From Terfezia claveryi (taxonomy: Eukaryota; Ascomycota; Pezizomycetes; Pezizales; Pezizaceae): DNA of 64,000 nucleotides. The stretch is taken from positions 395,226 to 459,225 of the forward strand of contig WHUX01000028.1 of assembly GCA_015179025.1 (NCBI GenBank), written 5' to 3'. Within the stretch, counting starts at the first letter, position 1, and each line of letters starts with the position of its first letter. Below, piece after piece: positions 1 through 10,425 of the stretch. The position numbers and the translations under genes were made by a program. The notes under the pieces were generated by a model. The model did no database searches. It was not told where the DNA came from and worked only from the letters and a program-made list of their open reading frames with translations.

Positions 1-1103
1 CATATGCTTGCTCCAGGCAACATAGGCTCGCTCAGTGCCTTATATGCTTGCGCCGGACAATATTGGCTTGCTCGGTGGTGTCTTATATGCTTGCTCTAGG
101 CAATATATCCTTGCTCGGTGCCTCATATGCTTGCTCCGGGCAATATATTCTTGCTCAGTGCCTTATATGCTTGTTCCGGGCAATATAGGCTCGCCCAGTG
201 CCTTATATGCTTGCTCCAGACAATATTGGCTTGCTCGGTGGTGTCTTATACGCTTGCTCCAGGCAATATGTGCTTGCTCGGTGCCTTATATACTTGCTCC
301 GGACAATATTGGCTTGCTCGGTGGTGTCTCATATGCTTGCTCCGGGCAACATAGGCTCGCTCAGTGCCTTATATGCTTGCTCCGGACAGTATTGGCTTGC
401 TCGGTGGTGTCTTATAGGCCTGCTCCGGGCAATATATTCTTGCTCCGTGCCTTATATGCTTGTTCCGGGCAATATAGGCTCGCTCAGTGCCTTATATGCT
501 TGCTCCGGACAGTATTGGCTTGCTCGGTGGTGTCTTATAGGCCTGCTCCGGGCAATATATTCTTGCTCAGTGCCTTATATGCTTGCTCCAGGCAATATGT
601 GCTTGCTCGGTGCCTTATATACTTGCTCCGGACAATATTGGCTTGCTCGGTGGTGTCTCATATGCTTGCTCCGGGCAACATAGGCTCGCTCAGTGCCTTA
701 TATGCTTGCTCCGGACAGTATTGGCTTGCTCGGTGGTGTCTTATAGGCCTGCTCCGGGCAATATATTCTTGCTCCGTGCCTTATATGCTTGTTCCGGGCA
801 ATATAGGCTCGCTCAGTGCCTTATATGCTTGCTCCGGACAGTATTGGCTTGCTCGGTGGTGTCTTATAGGCCTGCTCCGGGCAATATATTCTTGCTCAGT
901 GCCTTATAGGCCTGCTCCGGGCAATATATTCTTGCTCAGTGCCTTATATGCTTGTTCCGGGCAACATAGGCTCGCTCAGTGCCTTATATGCTTGCTCCGG
1001 ACAGTATTGGCTTGCTCGGTGGTGTCTTATATGCTTGCTCCAGACAATATTAGGTTGCTCGGTGGTGTCTCATATGCTTGCTCCGGGCAATATAGGCTTT
1101 ATA
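1..1103 (+). repeat. Satellite of 40/43-bp monomers, left arm of a palindrome
   Basis: The stretch is tandem copies of two related monomers: a 40-bp form ending gctcgctcagtgcctta and a 43-bp form ending gcttgctcggtggtgtctta. They differ by a 3-bp insertion and a few substitutions, and are interspersed. No monomer carries a stop in any forward frame, so long overlapping reading frames rich in Cys, Leu and Tyr run through the array; these are repeat artefacts. The array is cut by the window start, so its full length is unknown. Confidence 0.95.
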
Positions 1104-1930
1104 GGAGCAAGCCTGTATTTCCCGGAGCAGGCCTATAAGGCACCGAGTGAGCGTATATTGCCTAGAGCAAGCATATAAGACACCACCGAGCAACCTAATA
1201 TTGTCTGGAGCAAGCATATAAGACACCACCGAGCAACCTAATATTGTCTGGAGCAAGCATATAAGACACCACCGAGCAAGCCAATACTGTCCGGAGCAAG
1301 CATATAAGGCACTGAGCGAGCCTATATTGCCTGGAGCAAGCATATAAGACACCACCGAGCAACCTAATATTGTCCGGAGCAAGTATATAAGGCACCGAGC
1401 AAGCACATATTGCCTGGAGCAAGCATATAAGGCACTGAGCAAGAATATATTGCCCGGAGCAGGCCTATAAGGCACCACCGAGCAAGCCAATACTGTCCGG
1501 AGCAAGCATATAAGGCACTGAGCGAGCCTATGTTGCCCGGAGCAAGCATATGAGACACCACCGAGCAAGCCAATATTGTCCGGAGCAAGTATATAAGGCA
1601 CCGAGCAAGCACATATTGCCTGGAGCAAGCATATAAGGCACTGAGCAAGAATATATTGCCCGGAGCAGGCCTATAAGGCACCACCGAGCAAGCCAATACT
1701 GTCCGGAGCAAGCATATAAGGCACTGAGCGAGCCTATATTGCCTGGAGCAAGCATATAAGACACCACCGAGCAAGCCAATACTGTCCGAAGCAAGCATAT
1801 AAGGCACTGAGCGAGCATATGTTGCCCGGAGCAATATGAGGCACCGAGCAAGCATATATTGCCTGGAGCAAGCATATAAGACACCACCGAGGAAGCCTAT
1901 ATTGTCCGGAGCAAGCATATAAGGCACCTT
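1104..1930 (-). repeat. Same 40/43-bp satellite in inverted orientation, right arm
   Basis: From about 1104 the same monomers continue as the reverse complement (units such as gagcaagccaatactgtccg). The turning point is visible: ctccgggcaatataggctt at 1081-1099 faces an imperfect complement, aagcctgtatttcccggag, at 1109-1127, with 9 bases between. The array ends at about 1930 with a last degenerate unit. The two arms could extrude as a very large cruciform or give a long hairpin transcript. Confidence 0.92.
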
Positions 1931-1931
1931 C

Positions 1932-2354
1932 ACTAAGACCAACCCATTAAAATGTAGACCTGAGCCCGGAGCAGCTTTCTAGCTTTCTAGTCTCATAGGT
2001 TACTTAGAATAGCCAAAGTAAATGCTGCTCCGAGATCAAGTTACTGCCTCGAGACTATAATATAGTAGATAGTTGATACTCATAACCCCTCCAACTAAGA
2101 CCAACCCATTGAAAACCTAAGCTTTCTAGCTTTCTAGTCTTATAGGTTACTTAGTATAGCCACAGAAAATCTTGCTCCGAGATCAAATCGCTGCTCCAAG
2201 ACAGTAGGTGAGATATCCTTGCTCTCATGACCAGACTCTTAGTGCCTCTGTAAATCAAGAGTCAAACCAAATCCTGTCCGACTCTCAAAACTAAAGATAA
2301 TACCAAATCGAGTCAAACTAAATCCTGTCCAACTCTCAAAACTAGAGATAATAC
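1932..2354. repeat. Two pairs of short direct repeats flanking the satellite
   Basis: A unit of about 110 bases starting actaagaccaacccatt occurs at 1932 and again, diverged, at 2094; both copies contain gctttctagctttctagtct and a later gctccgagatcaa. A second pair follows: a 43-bp unit starting gtcaaa and containing aaatcctgtcc at 2261-2303 and 2312-2354, with a few differences. No coding signal is seen here. Confidence 0.75.
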
Positions 2355-2467
2355 ATTCTCAAATGAACGAAATCCCGAACGAATGCTTTGGTAGACATTT
2401 ATTCTGCTGTTGTCGTTATGACAATTGTGTATGCTTATGAAATATGCAGCACAAAACAACGCTAGTA

Positions 2468-2547
2468 GCTCCGAAAACAGGCTATGCACGCGCTAGCATC
2501 TCCGAGCGTTTTGAGCTCGGAGATGCTAGCGCGTGCAGTTTCGGAGC
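2468..2547. repeat. Long perfect hairpin (inverted repeat)
   Basis: Bases 2485-2507 and 2515-2537 form a 23-bp perfect stem with a 7-base loop (gttttga). A second 9-bp stem, gctccgaaa at 2468-2476 with tttcggagc at 2539-2547, closes the structure outside a small internal loop. A further 11-bp inverted pair, ccagactcttg at 2557-2567 and caagagtctgg at 2588-2598, follows at once. It could be a small MITE relic or a hairpin RNA source; no promoter can be assigned. Confidence 0.85.
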
Positions 2548-2719
2548 AGTTTAGTACCAGACTCTTGCAGATAAAAGTTATCACCGCCAAGAGTCTGGGA
2601 CCGAGAACAGTAGCCTCGTAGTAACCAGTCTGTTGTCTCTGGGGGAGTTGCGAGGTCACGAACACTACAAATATTAACCTGGATACGAGGCTAGGATAAA
2701 TGAGCGACTAACAAAAGTC

Positions 2720-3522
2720 TAGTCTGGTTGGCACAAGCCCCTCGAAAGAGGACAAAAGTCTGAAAGTTAACGTGAAAGTACCAGTATCATCACATCAACG
2801 TTGCTTTTGAAACACAACTACCGAAAATGTTTCAGATGAGATTCCCTGGAAAGCCGTGAATCGATGATAATCTGGCTATTGCATTGCATATCAGATTAAT
2901 ATGGTCATAGGTACTCTGTAATTGTTCCAAGATGTGGCGAATTAACTAACCTTTTGTTTTATTTTGTTTTTTTCGCCAGGAACTTTTTTCGGTGATGTGC
3001 CGATTAGCTGATTTCAGTGAACACAGGAATGTGCAGGATTCAAATATGTACTCGTTGTCCGAATTGAAATCCTGTGTTGGTGATGGATGCATGATTAGCA
3101 GCAGATGAGGTAAGTAGCTAGATGTTGTTAAACACACGAGAACAGGCGCACGCGGCCCGGGCCGGAGGGGGGGGGGGTTTGGAGATTAATTCTCGCTTAT
3201 GTATGCACATCGATATATTTCTTTATGTTGTACATATATATATTTTCCTATTGCTTTTTTCTTTCTTCTCATCAGCCTGTGTAAGAAACGTTCATTGTTT
3301 ATTTTCTCATGTTGTCCTCTACTTTTTCAAGAGTACTATAGTCTATCAGGCGAGGCATGTAAGAAACCCTTCAATTCTTTAACGCTAGATTTTTGTACCT
3401 TGGTTCAGGAGAGCTGGAGACTGAGGCTTGGTACAAACTTCCTTTTGAGAAGGCCTCAAGGGCCCCAGTCTAGTCTCCATTGCTAACCCGGAAATGCAGG
3501 CCTGGGAATTCCAACCAGACTA
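2720..3522. mobile_element. Possible TIR-bounded element with CTAGTCTGGTTGG ends
   Basis: The left edge reads TA then GTCTGGTTGGCACAAG (2722-2737). The right edge reads CCAACCAGAC then TA (3511-3522), giving inverted ends that match over about 12 bases and are bounded by TA on both sides. The interior is non-coding and contains T-rich stretches and a G9 run near 3168. The end motif is shared with many other sites in the window. Pairing of these two ends as one element is an inference; they may be two independent fragments. Confidence 0.3.
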
Positions 3523-6131
3523 GGAAATCCCTAATCTTGCGATAGTTAGCATTCTTTTTGATTTACTCTAGTTTTAGGCTCAAGCGACATGTAGCTAAAA
3601 ATCATTGACGGGCTAGTACTATATGAGCGAATGATTATCCCTGGACTGTCCAGTCAGACAGGGATGCCTAAATTGTCGAAGGGAACTAATATTAGAGGGG
3701 ATACAACGTCTTATTTATAGAGTCTTGATATTGATACTAAATAATATGACCAAGGGCCGGATGGTAACATTAGGGGGAAAAAGTTAATAGGGTGAACTGG
3801 TGGGAGGATTTCTCTTCCTATGGGGTGTGTGTATACACAGGATTTTCCTCACCCCACATGCGCACTAGATTATGAACCACGATATTGACTCATTGCACTG
3901 GATTTTTCCGTGAATACAAGGCTCTCTGCAGCGATTTATCATTGGACAAACTGGCTATAGTTAATACTTTCAATTACACGGTTCTGCGCCGGCTAGAGAT
4001 GGCACAAGTATACGTCCAGATACTTGAATCGGACCACTCCTAAAATGAACGTTCTATGGTATCAAATGCGAAAATATCAGTACATTGCGATCTATGGTTT
4101 GACCAGCGCTAGTCCATTACCCCATAGCCAGCGCCGCTTGGTCCAGGCCCAGCTCTATTATCGCTAGGGTTTTATTGTTCCGGGATTGGTGCGGGCTTGG
4201 ACATACGTTTGCTTGTCAGGGTAACTAATCTTTGAAATAATCGAGAGTTTAACATACGTAAGTTACATTCACCACATTAACTTGTTATTGGATCTAGAAC
4301 TCAATATCTTTGTATACTTCAATAACCCTTTTCGAAGAGGGTCCGAATCCTTATTGTTGGATGGATTGGAACCCTATCAAAGAAACCCTCCTTCCCTTCC
4401 CACCTTCCGACGGGCCCCGTTCATAGTGCTTGCGGCATGCGTTTGGGTTTTTTTCCATTAAAATACGTAGCTATTCGTTGCCAACCCAAGCCATCATCTC
4501 TACACCGGTTAACCAATAATTGAGTCTCTAGTTATCCAAATTGAGGCCTTTCGGGTAGGAGGCTCCGGATTCGGTGGAACATAACTCTCCGGTCGGCGGT
4601 GATTGGACTGGCATCATATGGTCGAGGAAGGCCCGTCTTCTAGGAGCCTGGACCGGACTAGTACATTAGTATGCTCCACTGTCAGTTACAATAGTGCCGT
4701 TGTTTGCGCGGTTTCTCTGCTTGTTAGTGCAGAGTTTGACAAAGTTTCTCTAAATTGCTGCATTTTCCGATAGAAAGGGTATCGGACCTCATTGTATCCT
4801 TGGATATCTAAGAGTTGTTCCACTCCTGAAGCTTGTTTACTCGGATATGGTGGATATGGAACTGTCTATCATGATGATAAAAAAGATTTGATGGCAAAAC
4901 ACATAGGATATATACACCCCACTGCCCAAGCAACCTCTCCATCATACCCACCCTACAGACTCTCAGACTTGTTGTTTGAACTTCTAGTAATTTGCACAAT
5001 GGTGGAAACAAAGGGCAAGAGAATGGACAAAGGATATGTCACAGGATGGGCAGATTCTCTCGCAGGCAACCATCTGTGACAATGATGAGAAGGATCATAA
5101 TACCCCTAGGCAACAGAGATGCATGGATGTTGAGAGCTAAATGCCAATGCCCGAATAACGGCTTTCATCTAACTAGTTCCCCGCTGCCGGTTCAAACAGC
5201 AAAGTGCAGCTGAGACGAGGATGGAACACATACAGACAGGAATCTATGGTGAAGCTTGGTCTGATACCTCAACAGATTCGTATTTGCAAGATTTCCCATC
5301 GGGGCTCATCACTGACATTGGGTGGGCTTTTGCACTCACGCATCTTGGTCTGTCCTCCGCTCCGCAGGAACAATGGTATGGGGTAGAGTTCATGAGTTTC
5401 GTGCGCGCCAAACACCATAAGCACCACCTCTTCGTTTGATGTTATCCAGGCTGTAGCAAAGGTTAATGCAGCAGATGCAGGTACTGTTCTGCGGTACTGA
5501 TCTGCGGTTCCTGGGAGCGAGAACTGCACTTCCTAGGCATAGCCGAAAGGACTGGACTGAAATATCAGTTATGTCCTTACGAGTCGGGCTTATGGTACTA
5601 CTGGGAATAGTGTCTGACATACGCTCGCAGGTGATCCAACGATTGGTATTCAACTTGAGAGATAGCCCACCTGCTTCATACGATGCACAGCCTGCGGCTC
5701 TTGATTTCCATTACCGGTGTCTGCATAGATGACATCAGGAAGTTGGATCCTATTGCATTCATAAGATTAAGAAATTCTCGTTCTCGCCGAAACGTGATTT
5801 GCAACTGGTGTGTTCATGGCCAGCTTTCAAAGTTAGTCATGTGATAGAATTTGGGGCACTACCCAACCTGGTAATTGGCCATAGGCGCGCCAAGAAACGG
5901 CTACTTCTGCGTCAGCAACCAGAACTATCGTCTCGGGAATAGATACATACATAGCCTCATTTTAAGAGAAACCACTATGACTCAGGCCGTAGATTGGGCC
6001 CCTTAAATATCCAGCAAAGAGTGATATTCCTATTACTACGTCCTGAAAAGAAAGGATTTGAAGCCTTACAATATACCACTGTACTAGTACGCGTATTGCA
6101 TAAGATTCCCATATACCCATAATACCCAAAG
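3523..6131. other. Intergenic region, no supported gene
   Basis: About 2.6 kb without a credible gene; only short unrelated reading frames occur. One at 4792-5079 carries LGYGGYGTVYHDDKKDLMAK, which resembles a kinase glycine-rich loop followed by a lysine, but nothing else of a kinase fold is recognisable. The last few hundred bases before 6132 would contain the promoter of the phosphoesterase gene. Confidence 0.5.
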
Positions 6132-7304
6132 ATGTCTACCCCATCGCCTCCTTCACCCCCCAAAGCTCGCTTCCAGCTCCTCTCAGATATCCACCTCGAG
6201 CTCCCCCCCCCTCCCGCCGACCGTGGCAAACCAATAATTTTCACCTGTCCCCAACCCGCACCTTCCACCTCCCCTCTCAAATGTATTTCCCGCTTCATCC
6301 CCTCGGGCTGGCTCAACAGTATCACTAAACCCGAAACAAGCCCCGCTACAGCCCACCCCCCACCAATCCCACCAACTCAGGGTATGAGCTATGAATTATT
6401 CCCCATCCCCAAGACTTCCGCACCATATCTCCTCCTAGCCGGGGATATTGGGAATCTCTCCCACTACCAACAATATCTCGCATTCCTTCGCATCCAGGCA
6501 GAGAAGTTTAACCACATCTACCTTGTTTTGGGTAACCACGAATTCTACCATCTTCCTGGTGGCCATGCCGAAGGCCTCGCTCTCGCGGCGCAGTTGGAAA
6601 AAGAGTTGAATGGGAAGCTTACAGTGTTGAGTAGAAAGAGGGTGGATTTCGTGAATGAGGGTGTCACGGTTTTAGGGTGTACATTGTGGTCTAGAATCAC
6701 GGAAAGACAGAAGGAGAGGATTAGTGGGGCTGTTAGTGATTTCAGGGGAACGATTAAAGGGGAGTGGGGGGTTGAGGAGCATAATAGGGAGTGTGAGAGG
6801 GATATGGAGTGGTTAAAGAGTCAATTGAATGGAATTGAAGAAGAGGATAAGGAGGGGAGGGGGATGATGGCGGAAAGATGGGGGATGGGAAAAGATGGGA
6901 GCGGGAAATCGAAATGGAAGGTACTTGTTGCGACGCACCATTCGCCCACATATTGGAAGTGTTCGAAGCCCCAGCATGAGGGGCGGGATTTGAGTAGTGC
7001 GTTTTGCACGGAGCTGTTATTCACTGGAAACATTAATGAAGGTTATGGCAAGGCAACATCGGATGCACTTGTTAACTGGAAAGGAAGTGAGAAGATCGCT
7101 GTATGGGCCTTTGGACATACGCACTTCTGTACAGACTATATTTGGTCTGGGGAGAGTGCGCCTTCCCAGGACGGAGAGCTCTCGCAGCCAATAGACGACA
7201 CCAATACAAGCCCCCGGAAGGTTCGCATCGTTGCTAACCAAAGGGGGTATTGGATAAGTAGTGAGGATAATAGGTTTGACCCGGGTTTTGTGCTAGAGGT
7301 ATAA
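6132..7304 (+). CDS. Calcineurin-like (metallo)phosphoesterase
   Basis: A single-exon gene of 390 residues. The metallophosphoesterase motifs appear in order: SDIHLE near residue 18, GDIGN near 104, GNHEFY near 135, HHSP near 272 and FGHTH near 332. These supply the Asp, His and Asn ligands of a two-metal active site. A low-complexity insert of Pro, Ser and Thr lies between the first two motifs (about 26-85) and an acidic/Gly-rich insert near 235-260. The family hydrolyses phosphomono- or diesters; the substrate here cannot be told from sequence. The start is the first ATG of the frame (aagATGTC) and leads quickly into the SDIHLE strand. A QRGYW motif near the C-terminus also fits fungal members of this group. 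Confidence 0.9.
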   Translation: MSTPSPPSPPKARFQLLSDIHLELPPPPADRGKPIIFTCPQPAPSTSPLKCISRFIPSGWLNSITKPETSPATAHPPPIPPTQGMSYELFPIPKTSAPYLLLAGDIGNLSHYQQYLAFLRIQAEKFNHIYLVLGNHEFYHLPGGHAEGLALAAQLEKELNGKLTVLSRKRVDFVNEGVTVLGCTLWSRITERQKERISGAVSDFRGTIKGEWGVEEHNRECERDMEWLKSQLNGIEEEDKEGRGMMAERWGMGKDGSGKSKWKVLVATHHSPTYWKCSKPQHEGRDLSSAFCTELLFTGNINEGYGKATSDALVNWKGSEKIAVWAFGHTHFCTDYIWSGESAPSQDGELSQPIDDTNTSPRKVRIVANQRGYWISSEDNRFDPGFVLEV

Positions 7305-7727
7305 TATTAGTAGTAGATTGCTCATGAGACGTAATATTTATAGCTTATTTTATATGGTTATTGAGAAACATTCAAAAAGAATGTACCTACATCAGAGTTT
7401 ACCAATAACAAGCAGTGAACTGTCTCTAGCTCCGATACAATGTAACTGCAGAAATTTATCCATGCTCTATCTCCCTTCACTCTTCGAAGTGATCACTATA
7501 CAGGAGGGTCGTGTCAACCAGACTAACGTAGTGAATACATCAGACAGTACTTACCTGCGTAAGGTCACCTACGTTTCAGCCATAAAACACCCATTTCATG
7601 TCCCGTACCTATTACATGACAAAAAACTACGCAACATAACTTTCGAATTTACTACCGTACATGTCATATTCTAATGCATTATAGCCGACCTAAAGTATGG
7701 ATAGTTTCCCTCCGAACAGTGCAAGGA
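7305..7727. other. Convergent 3' intergenic region
   Basis: It separates the phosphoesterase gene from the minus-strand SANT-like gene, so both 3' ends point into it. It contains one CAACCAGACTA motif at 7515-7525, preceded by gaggg, as in the copy near 58080. A 118-residue open frame here resembles nothing recognisable. Confidence 0.5.
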
Positions 7728-8654
7728 CTATCTGCTTATAGAACTCTTCATCACTGGCTCTTGATTTCCTTTTGTCATCTCCTTGATCTTATTCTCACAT
7801 GCTACCTTGGTAAACTTCGTCTCATTAAGCTCCTTATTCATGCGATCCGCCAGTGCAGTAAATGGGTCTTTCACGATCGCGTCATAGATTGTTTTGACAG
7901 TCTTGACCTCTTCATCAGACCAGGTGATAATATGCTTAAGTTTCTTTTTCCACCTGTTTGTGGCCATTCCTGCGTCCACTACTAGTGTGGTGGAGCTTGT
8001 GGGAAGCTTGTTTAAGGCAGCCGCGATTTCTTTCCACGGGGTTTTTGTTGCATGGAGAGCGATGATTATCTCGTCCTCGGCTGAAGTCCATACTTTCCTT
8101 TCCACACCCTTGATGCCAGCCATTTTTCCTTTGGGCGTATGTTCCCCATCACCTGAAGCGTCGCTATGATTTGTGTTGTCGCGATCAGGTGGTGGCGTGG
8201 TAACGAGTCCTGCGGAGCCCATTCTTCCTTCTGCACCAGTTTTATTCTTTGTCCCTCCACCCTTCCCTTTCTTACTAGCACCAGTTGCCTTTTTCACCGA
8301 CACCTTGCCTTTATTCTTAACAGCGCTAGCCTTCTTTCGTCCCTTCTTCGTCTTTGTCCCCTTCCCAGTTTCATTGGTGGCCCCAGAACTTTCGTTCTCA
8401 CCATCCAGTGAAGCTCCGTGAGCAAGGTCAGATGCACCATCAAGTGCAGCACTGTCACTTGGGCTGGAAGCGCGTTTACGTTTTGCCCCCTTGACAATAT
8501 CATCTTCTTGCCCAGTTACCACCTCTTTGACCAACTCCCCACCTGGAGTGATATCGCTTGGCTTCATATTTATGGCCACGGAGTTGCTAGCTCCACCCCC
8601 ATGAGTGGCAGTCCCACTCTCGTTCTCTGGGGATTCAATAGAGGCTGTTGCCAT
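7728..8654 (-). CDS. Lysine-rich nuclear protein with a SANT/Myb-like domain
   Basis: An intronless 308-residue reading frame. The first 180 residues are low-complexity: acidic/Ser-rich, with a likely nuclear localisation signal KGAKRKR near 55 and several Lys/Gly clusters between 95 and 140 (KKGRKK, KKGKGGG). From about 188 a Myb/SANT-like helix bundle is suggested by KVWTSAEDEIIIALHATKTP followed by WKEIAAALNKL and then NRWKKKL, the spacing of conserved tryptophans in such domains. A second charged segment starting ITWSDEEVKTVK follows and may be another divergent repeat. It is probably a chromatin or DNA-binding protein; no orthologue can be named. The gene runs convergently to the phosphoesterase gene. 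Confidence 0.75.
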   Translation of the reverse strand: MATASIESPENESGTATHGGGASNSVAINMKPSDITPGGELVKEVVTGQEDDIVKGAKRKRASSPSDSAALDGASDLAHGASLDGENESSGATNETGKGTKTKKGRKKASAVKNKGKVSVKKATGASKKGKGGGTKNKTGAEGRMGSAGLVTTPPPDRDNTNHSDASGDGEHTPKGKMAGIKGVERKVWTSAEDEIIIALHATKTPWKEIAAALNKLPTSSTTLVVDAGMATNRWKKKLKHIITWSDEEVKTVKTIYDAIVKDPFTALADRMNKELNETKFTKVACENKIKEMTKGNQEPVMKSSISR

Positions 8655-9655
8655 TCTTGTTATGTTGCACAGTTGGGTGAAAATGCTGCGGGGTATAGCA
8701 CAGGTACAGATTGAGAAATCCGGTCTGTAACTTGAATGGAGACAAGTATCAATTGGGTGTAGGGTGGTTTATATATACTTTCACCCACCTTTCAAATTAT
8801 GCACAGAACTCGGCGTGCCGCGATGACAGGCTAAAGCTACTATGTTCCACCTGCATCTCGAGCATCATGCTAGTGTAACTGAGTAGGGCCCATCATCTTC
8901 TTACCGATAAAATCTCTCGGAATGGAGACAATGTGCTCATCTTTCAGAGTTATCTAGGCTGTGCCCTCTGGTCGCCTTATCGATCTATCGCGTAGAGCTC
9001 TCTAGATACCTCCAAGGAGTCTTCGAGTGCTTTGCTATCGATCCACTAATTCACTTACATCCTTTGGGCAATTTAAAGTGCATGGTAGTAGAACGCCGAT
9101 ATCGATCGCGTCTACGACCCCCCTAGGTTCTCCCAAAGGGAAACAGATAAGACTGTCATAGAACGCCTGACCCTTGTTTTGCTCATCTTAGAAAAGACTG
9201 TACCTACCTACTCATGTTCCTGTCAGACCAAACGTTGTATCTTGACAAGAATTGCGTTCTCGTTTGTCATATACTTAGTTAAACGTGGGGCTCATTGTGT
9301 CAATTAAGTCTTGCCGCAGGCTCCCAGGTTCTAGAAGACAACTGGTACCATAAAGTAAGGTTAAGTTGTTGGTAGTTGTTGGTTATTTGTATGGGATAGA
9401 GGCACTTCGTTCCTTTCGAAATCCTTCCGAACCCGAAGCCCACTGTGAGTGTTTCCACTGAGGCGTGCTGGGGTCGTGTGCCGGAGTGTAGTGTTTGTTA
9501 TGCCCTATGTACTTATTCTTCCCAGAGGCGACATATGAATGTACTATACATGTTGGTTGAAGAAACAGGGTGAAGGTGCTTGCTTTATATAATCTGCAGT
9601 GGGTTGCCAAGCCGATGTAATTTTAGAGTTAAGCTCCATATATAGACTGAAATGG

Positions 9656-9705
9656 TGGTACCTCGTTAAATTGCAATATGCTCAGCATCAAATAACGAGG
9701 TACCA
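9656..9705. repeat. Perfect 13-bp inverted repeat
   Basis: TGGTACCTCGTTA at 9656-9668 is exactly complementary to TAACGAGGTACCA at 9693-9705, with 24 bases between. It could be a tiny MITE remnant or a hairpin. The flanks show no clear target duplication. Confidence 0.7.
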
Positions 9706-10267
9706 AAAATTACAGCCCGTACATCCTAGTCTGGGTCCTTATATTTTATGTAGTAGGCCTAGGTAACTGCTGTAATTCTTACGTACTCTGTCTCGATCCT
9801 ATGCTCATTTTGCGGCATGCGCAGGCACACATACCTACTTCTAGGTAACTCGGCCCAGCCCCTGTATCTACTTGCCAATGCATGGCCCACACATCAAAGG
9901 GGCTGAGGCCCGAGCCGGTTTTGGCTTTCACGCCCAACATTGGATATTCGAATTACCCTCGTAACCTCGTTACAGTATCCAATGCTAATTCAGCTCATGC
10001 CAGAGCTCCTCCTATCCACCCGTACCGATACGTGTCCAAACCACTCTGGACTCATAGAATTTTAAATAAAACTCAACAGGGTGTCGAGAAGTAGACTAAC
10101 GGGCCGCGGTCTTTTGAGCAATTACAGTGTCAGGTTGGAAGAATAACGTTAACTGCCTTTCCATTGCATCACTTGGGCTCTGTCTCATACCCCCATTACT
10201 AGCTACCCCTTCCAACAAAAGTCGGATGGAATTCCGTCTAGGAAATCATGATTTTTCGGTATTTACC

Positions 10268-10425
10268 GGAATATCAGGTACTATTTGATTCATTTTTTTT
10301 TTTTTTATTTTAAAAAATACTTGTTACTCCTATGCGGCCCCGTTAGGGGGGCCATGAGGAGCAACCCAGAAGCCCGGGTGGATTCAAGGTTAAGGCAAGT
10401 TAATCTGCCAGAACCACGCAAAATT
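10268..10425 (-). mobile_element. SINE-like fragment, copy A (hairpin plus A-rich tail)
   Basis: Read on the minus strand, a region containing GGCAGATTAACTTGCCTT (about 10409-10392) leads through ttctgggttgctcctcatgg into the hairpin GGCCCCCC-TAAC-GGGGCC, then GCATAGGAGTAACAAG and a long A-rich tail (plus-strand T run from about 10287). Two other copies are in the window, at 26395 and 54047. A conserved 3' hairpin followed by an A-rich tail is the usual look of a LINE-mobilised SINE 3' end. The 5' end is not defined. Confidence 0.5.

Noticed and set aside
35..1942. Long overlapping frames of up to 367 codons on both strands, Cys/Leu/Tyr-rich
   Set aside because: They come from satellite monomers that lack stops in the forward frames; several phases are open at once, and monomer lengths of 40 and 43 change phase at every unit.
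3122..3486. Overlapping frames rich in Phe, Tyr and Leu
   Set aside because: They arise from a T-rich stretch; there are no motifs and no splice context.
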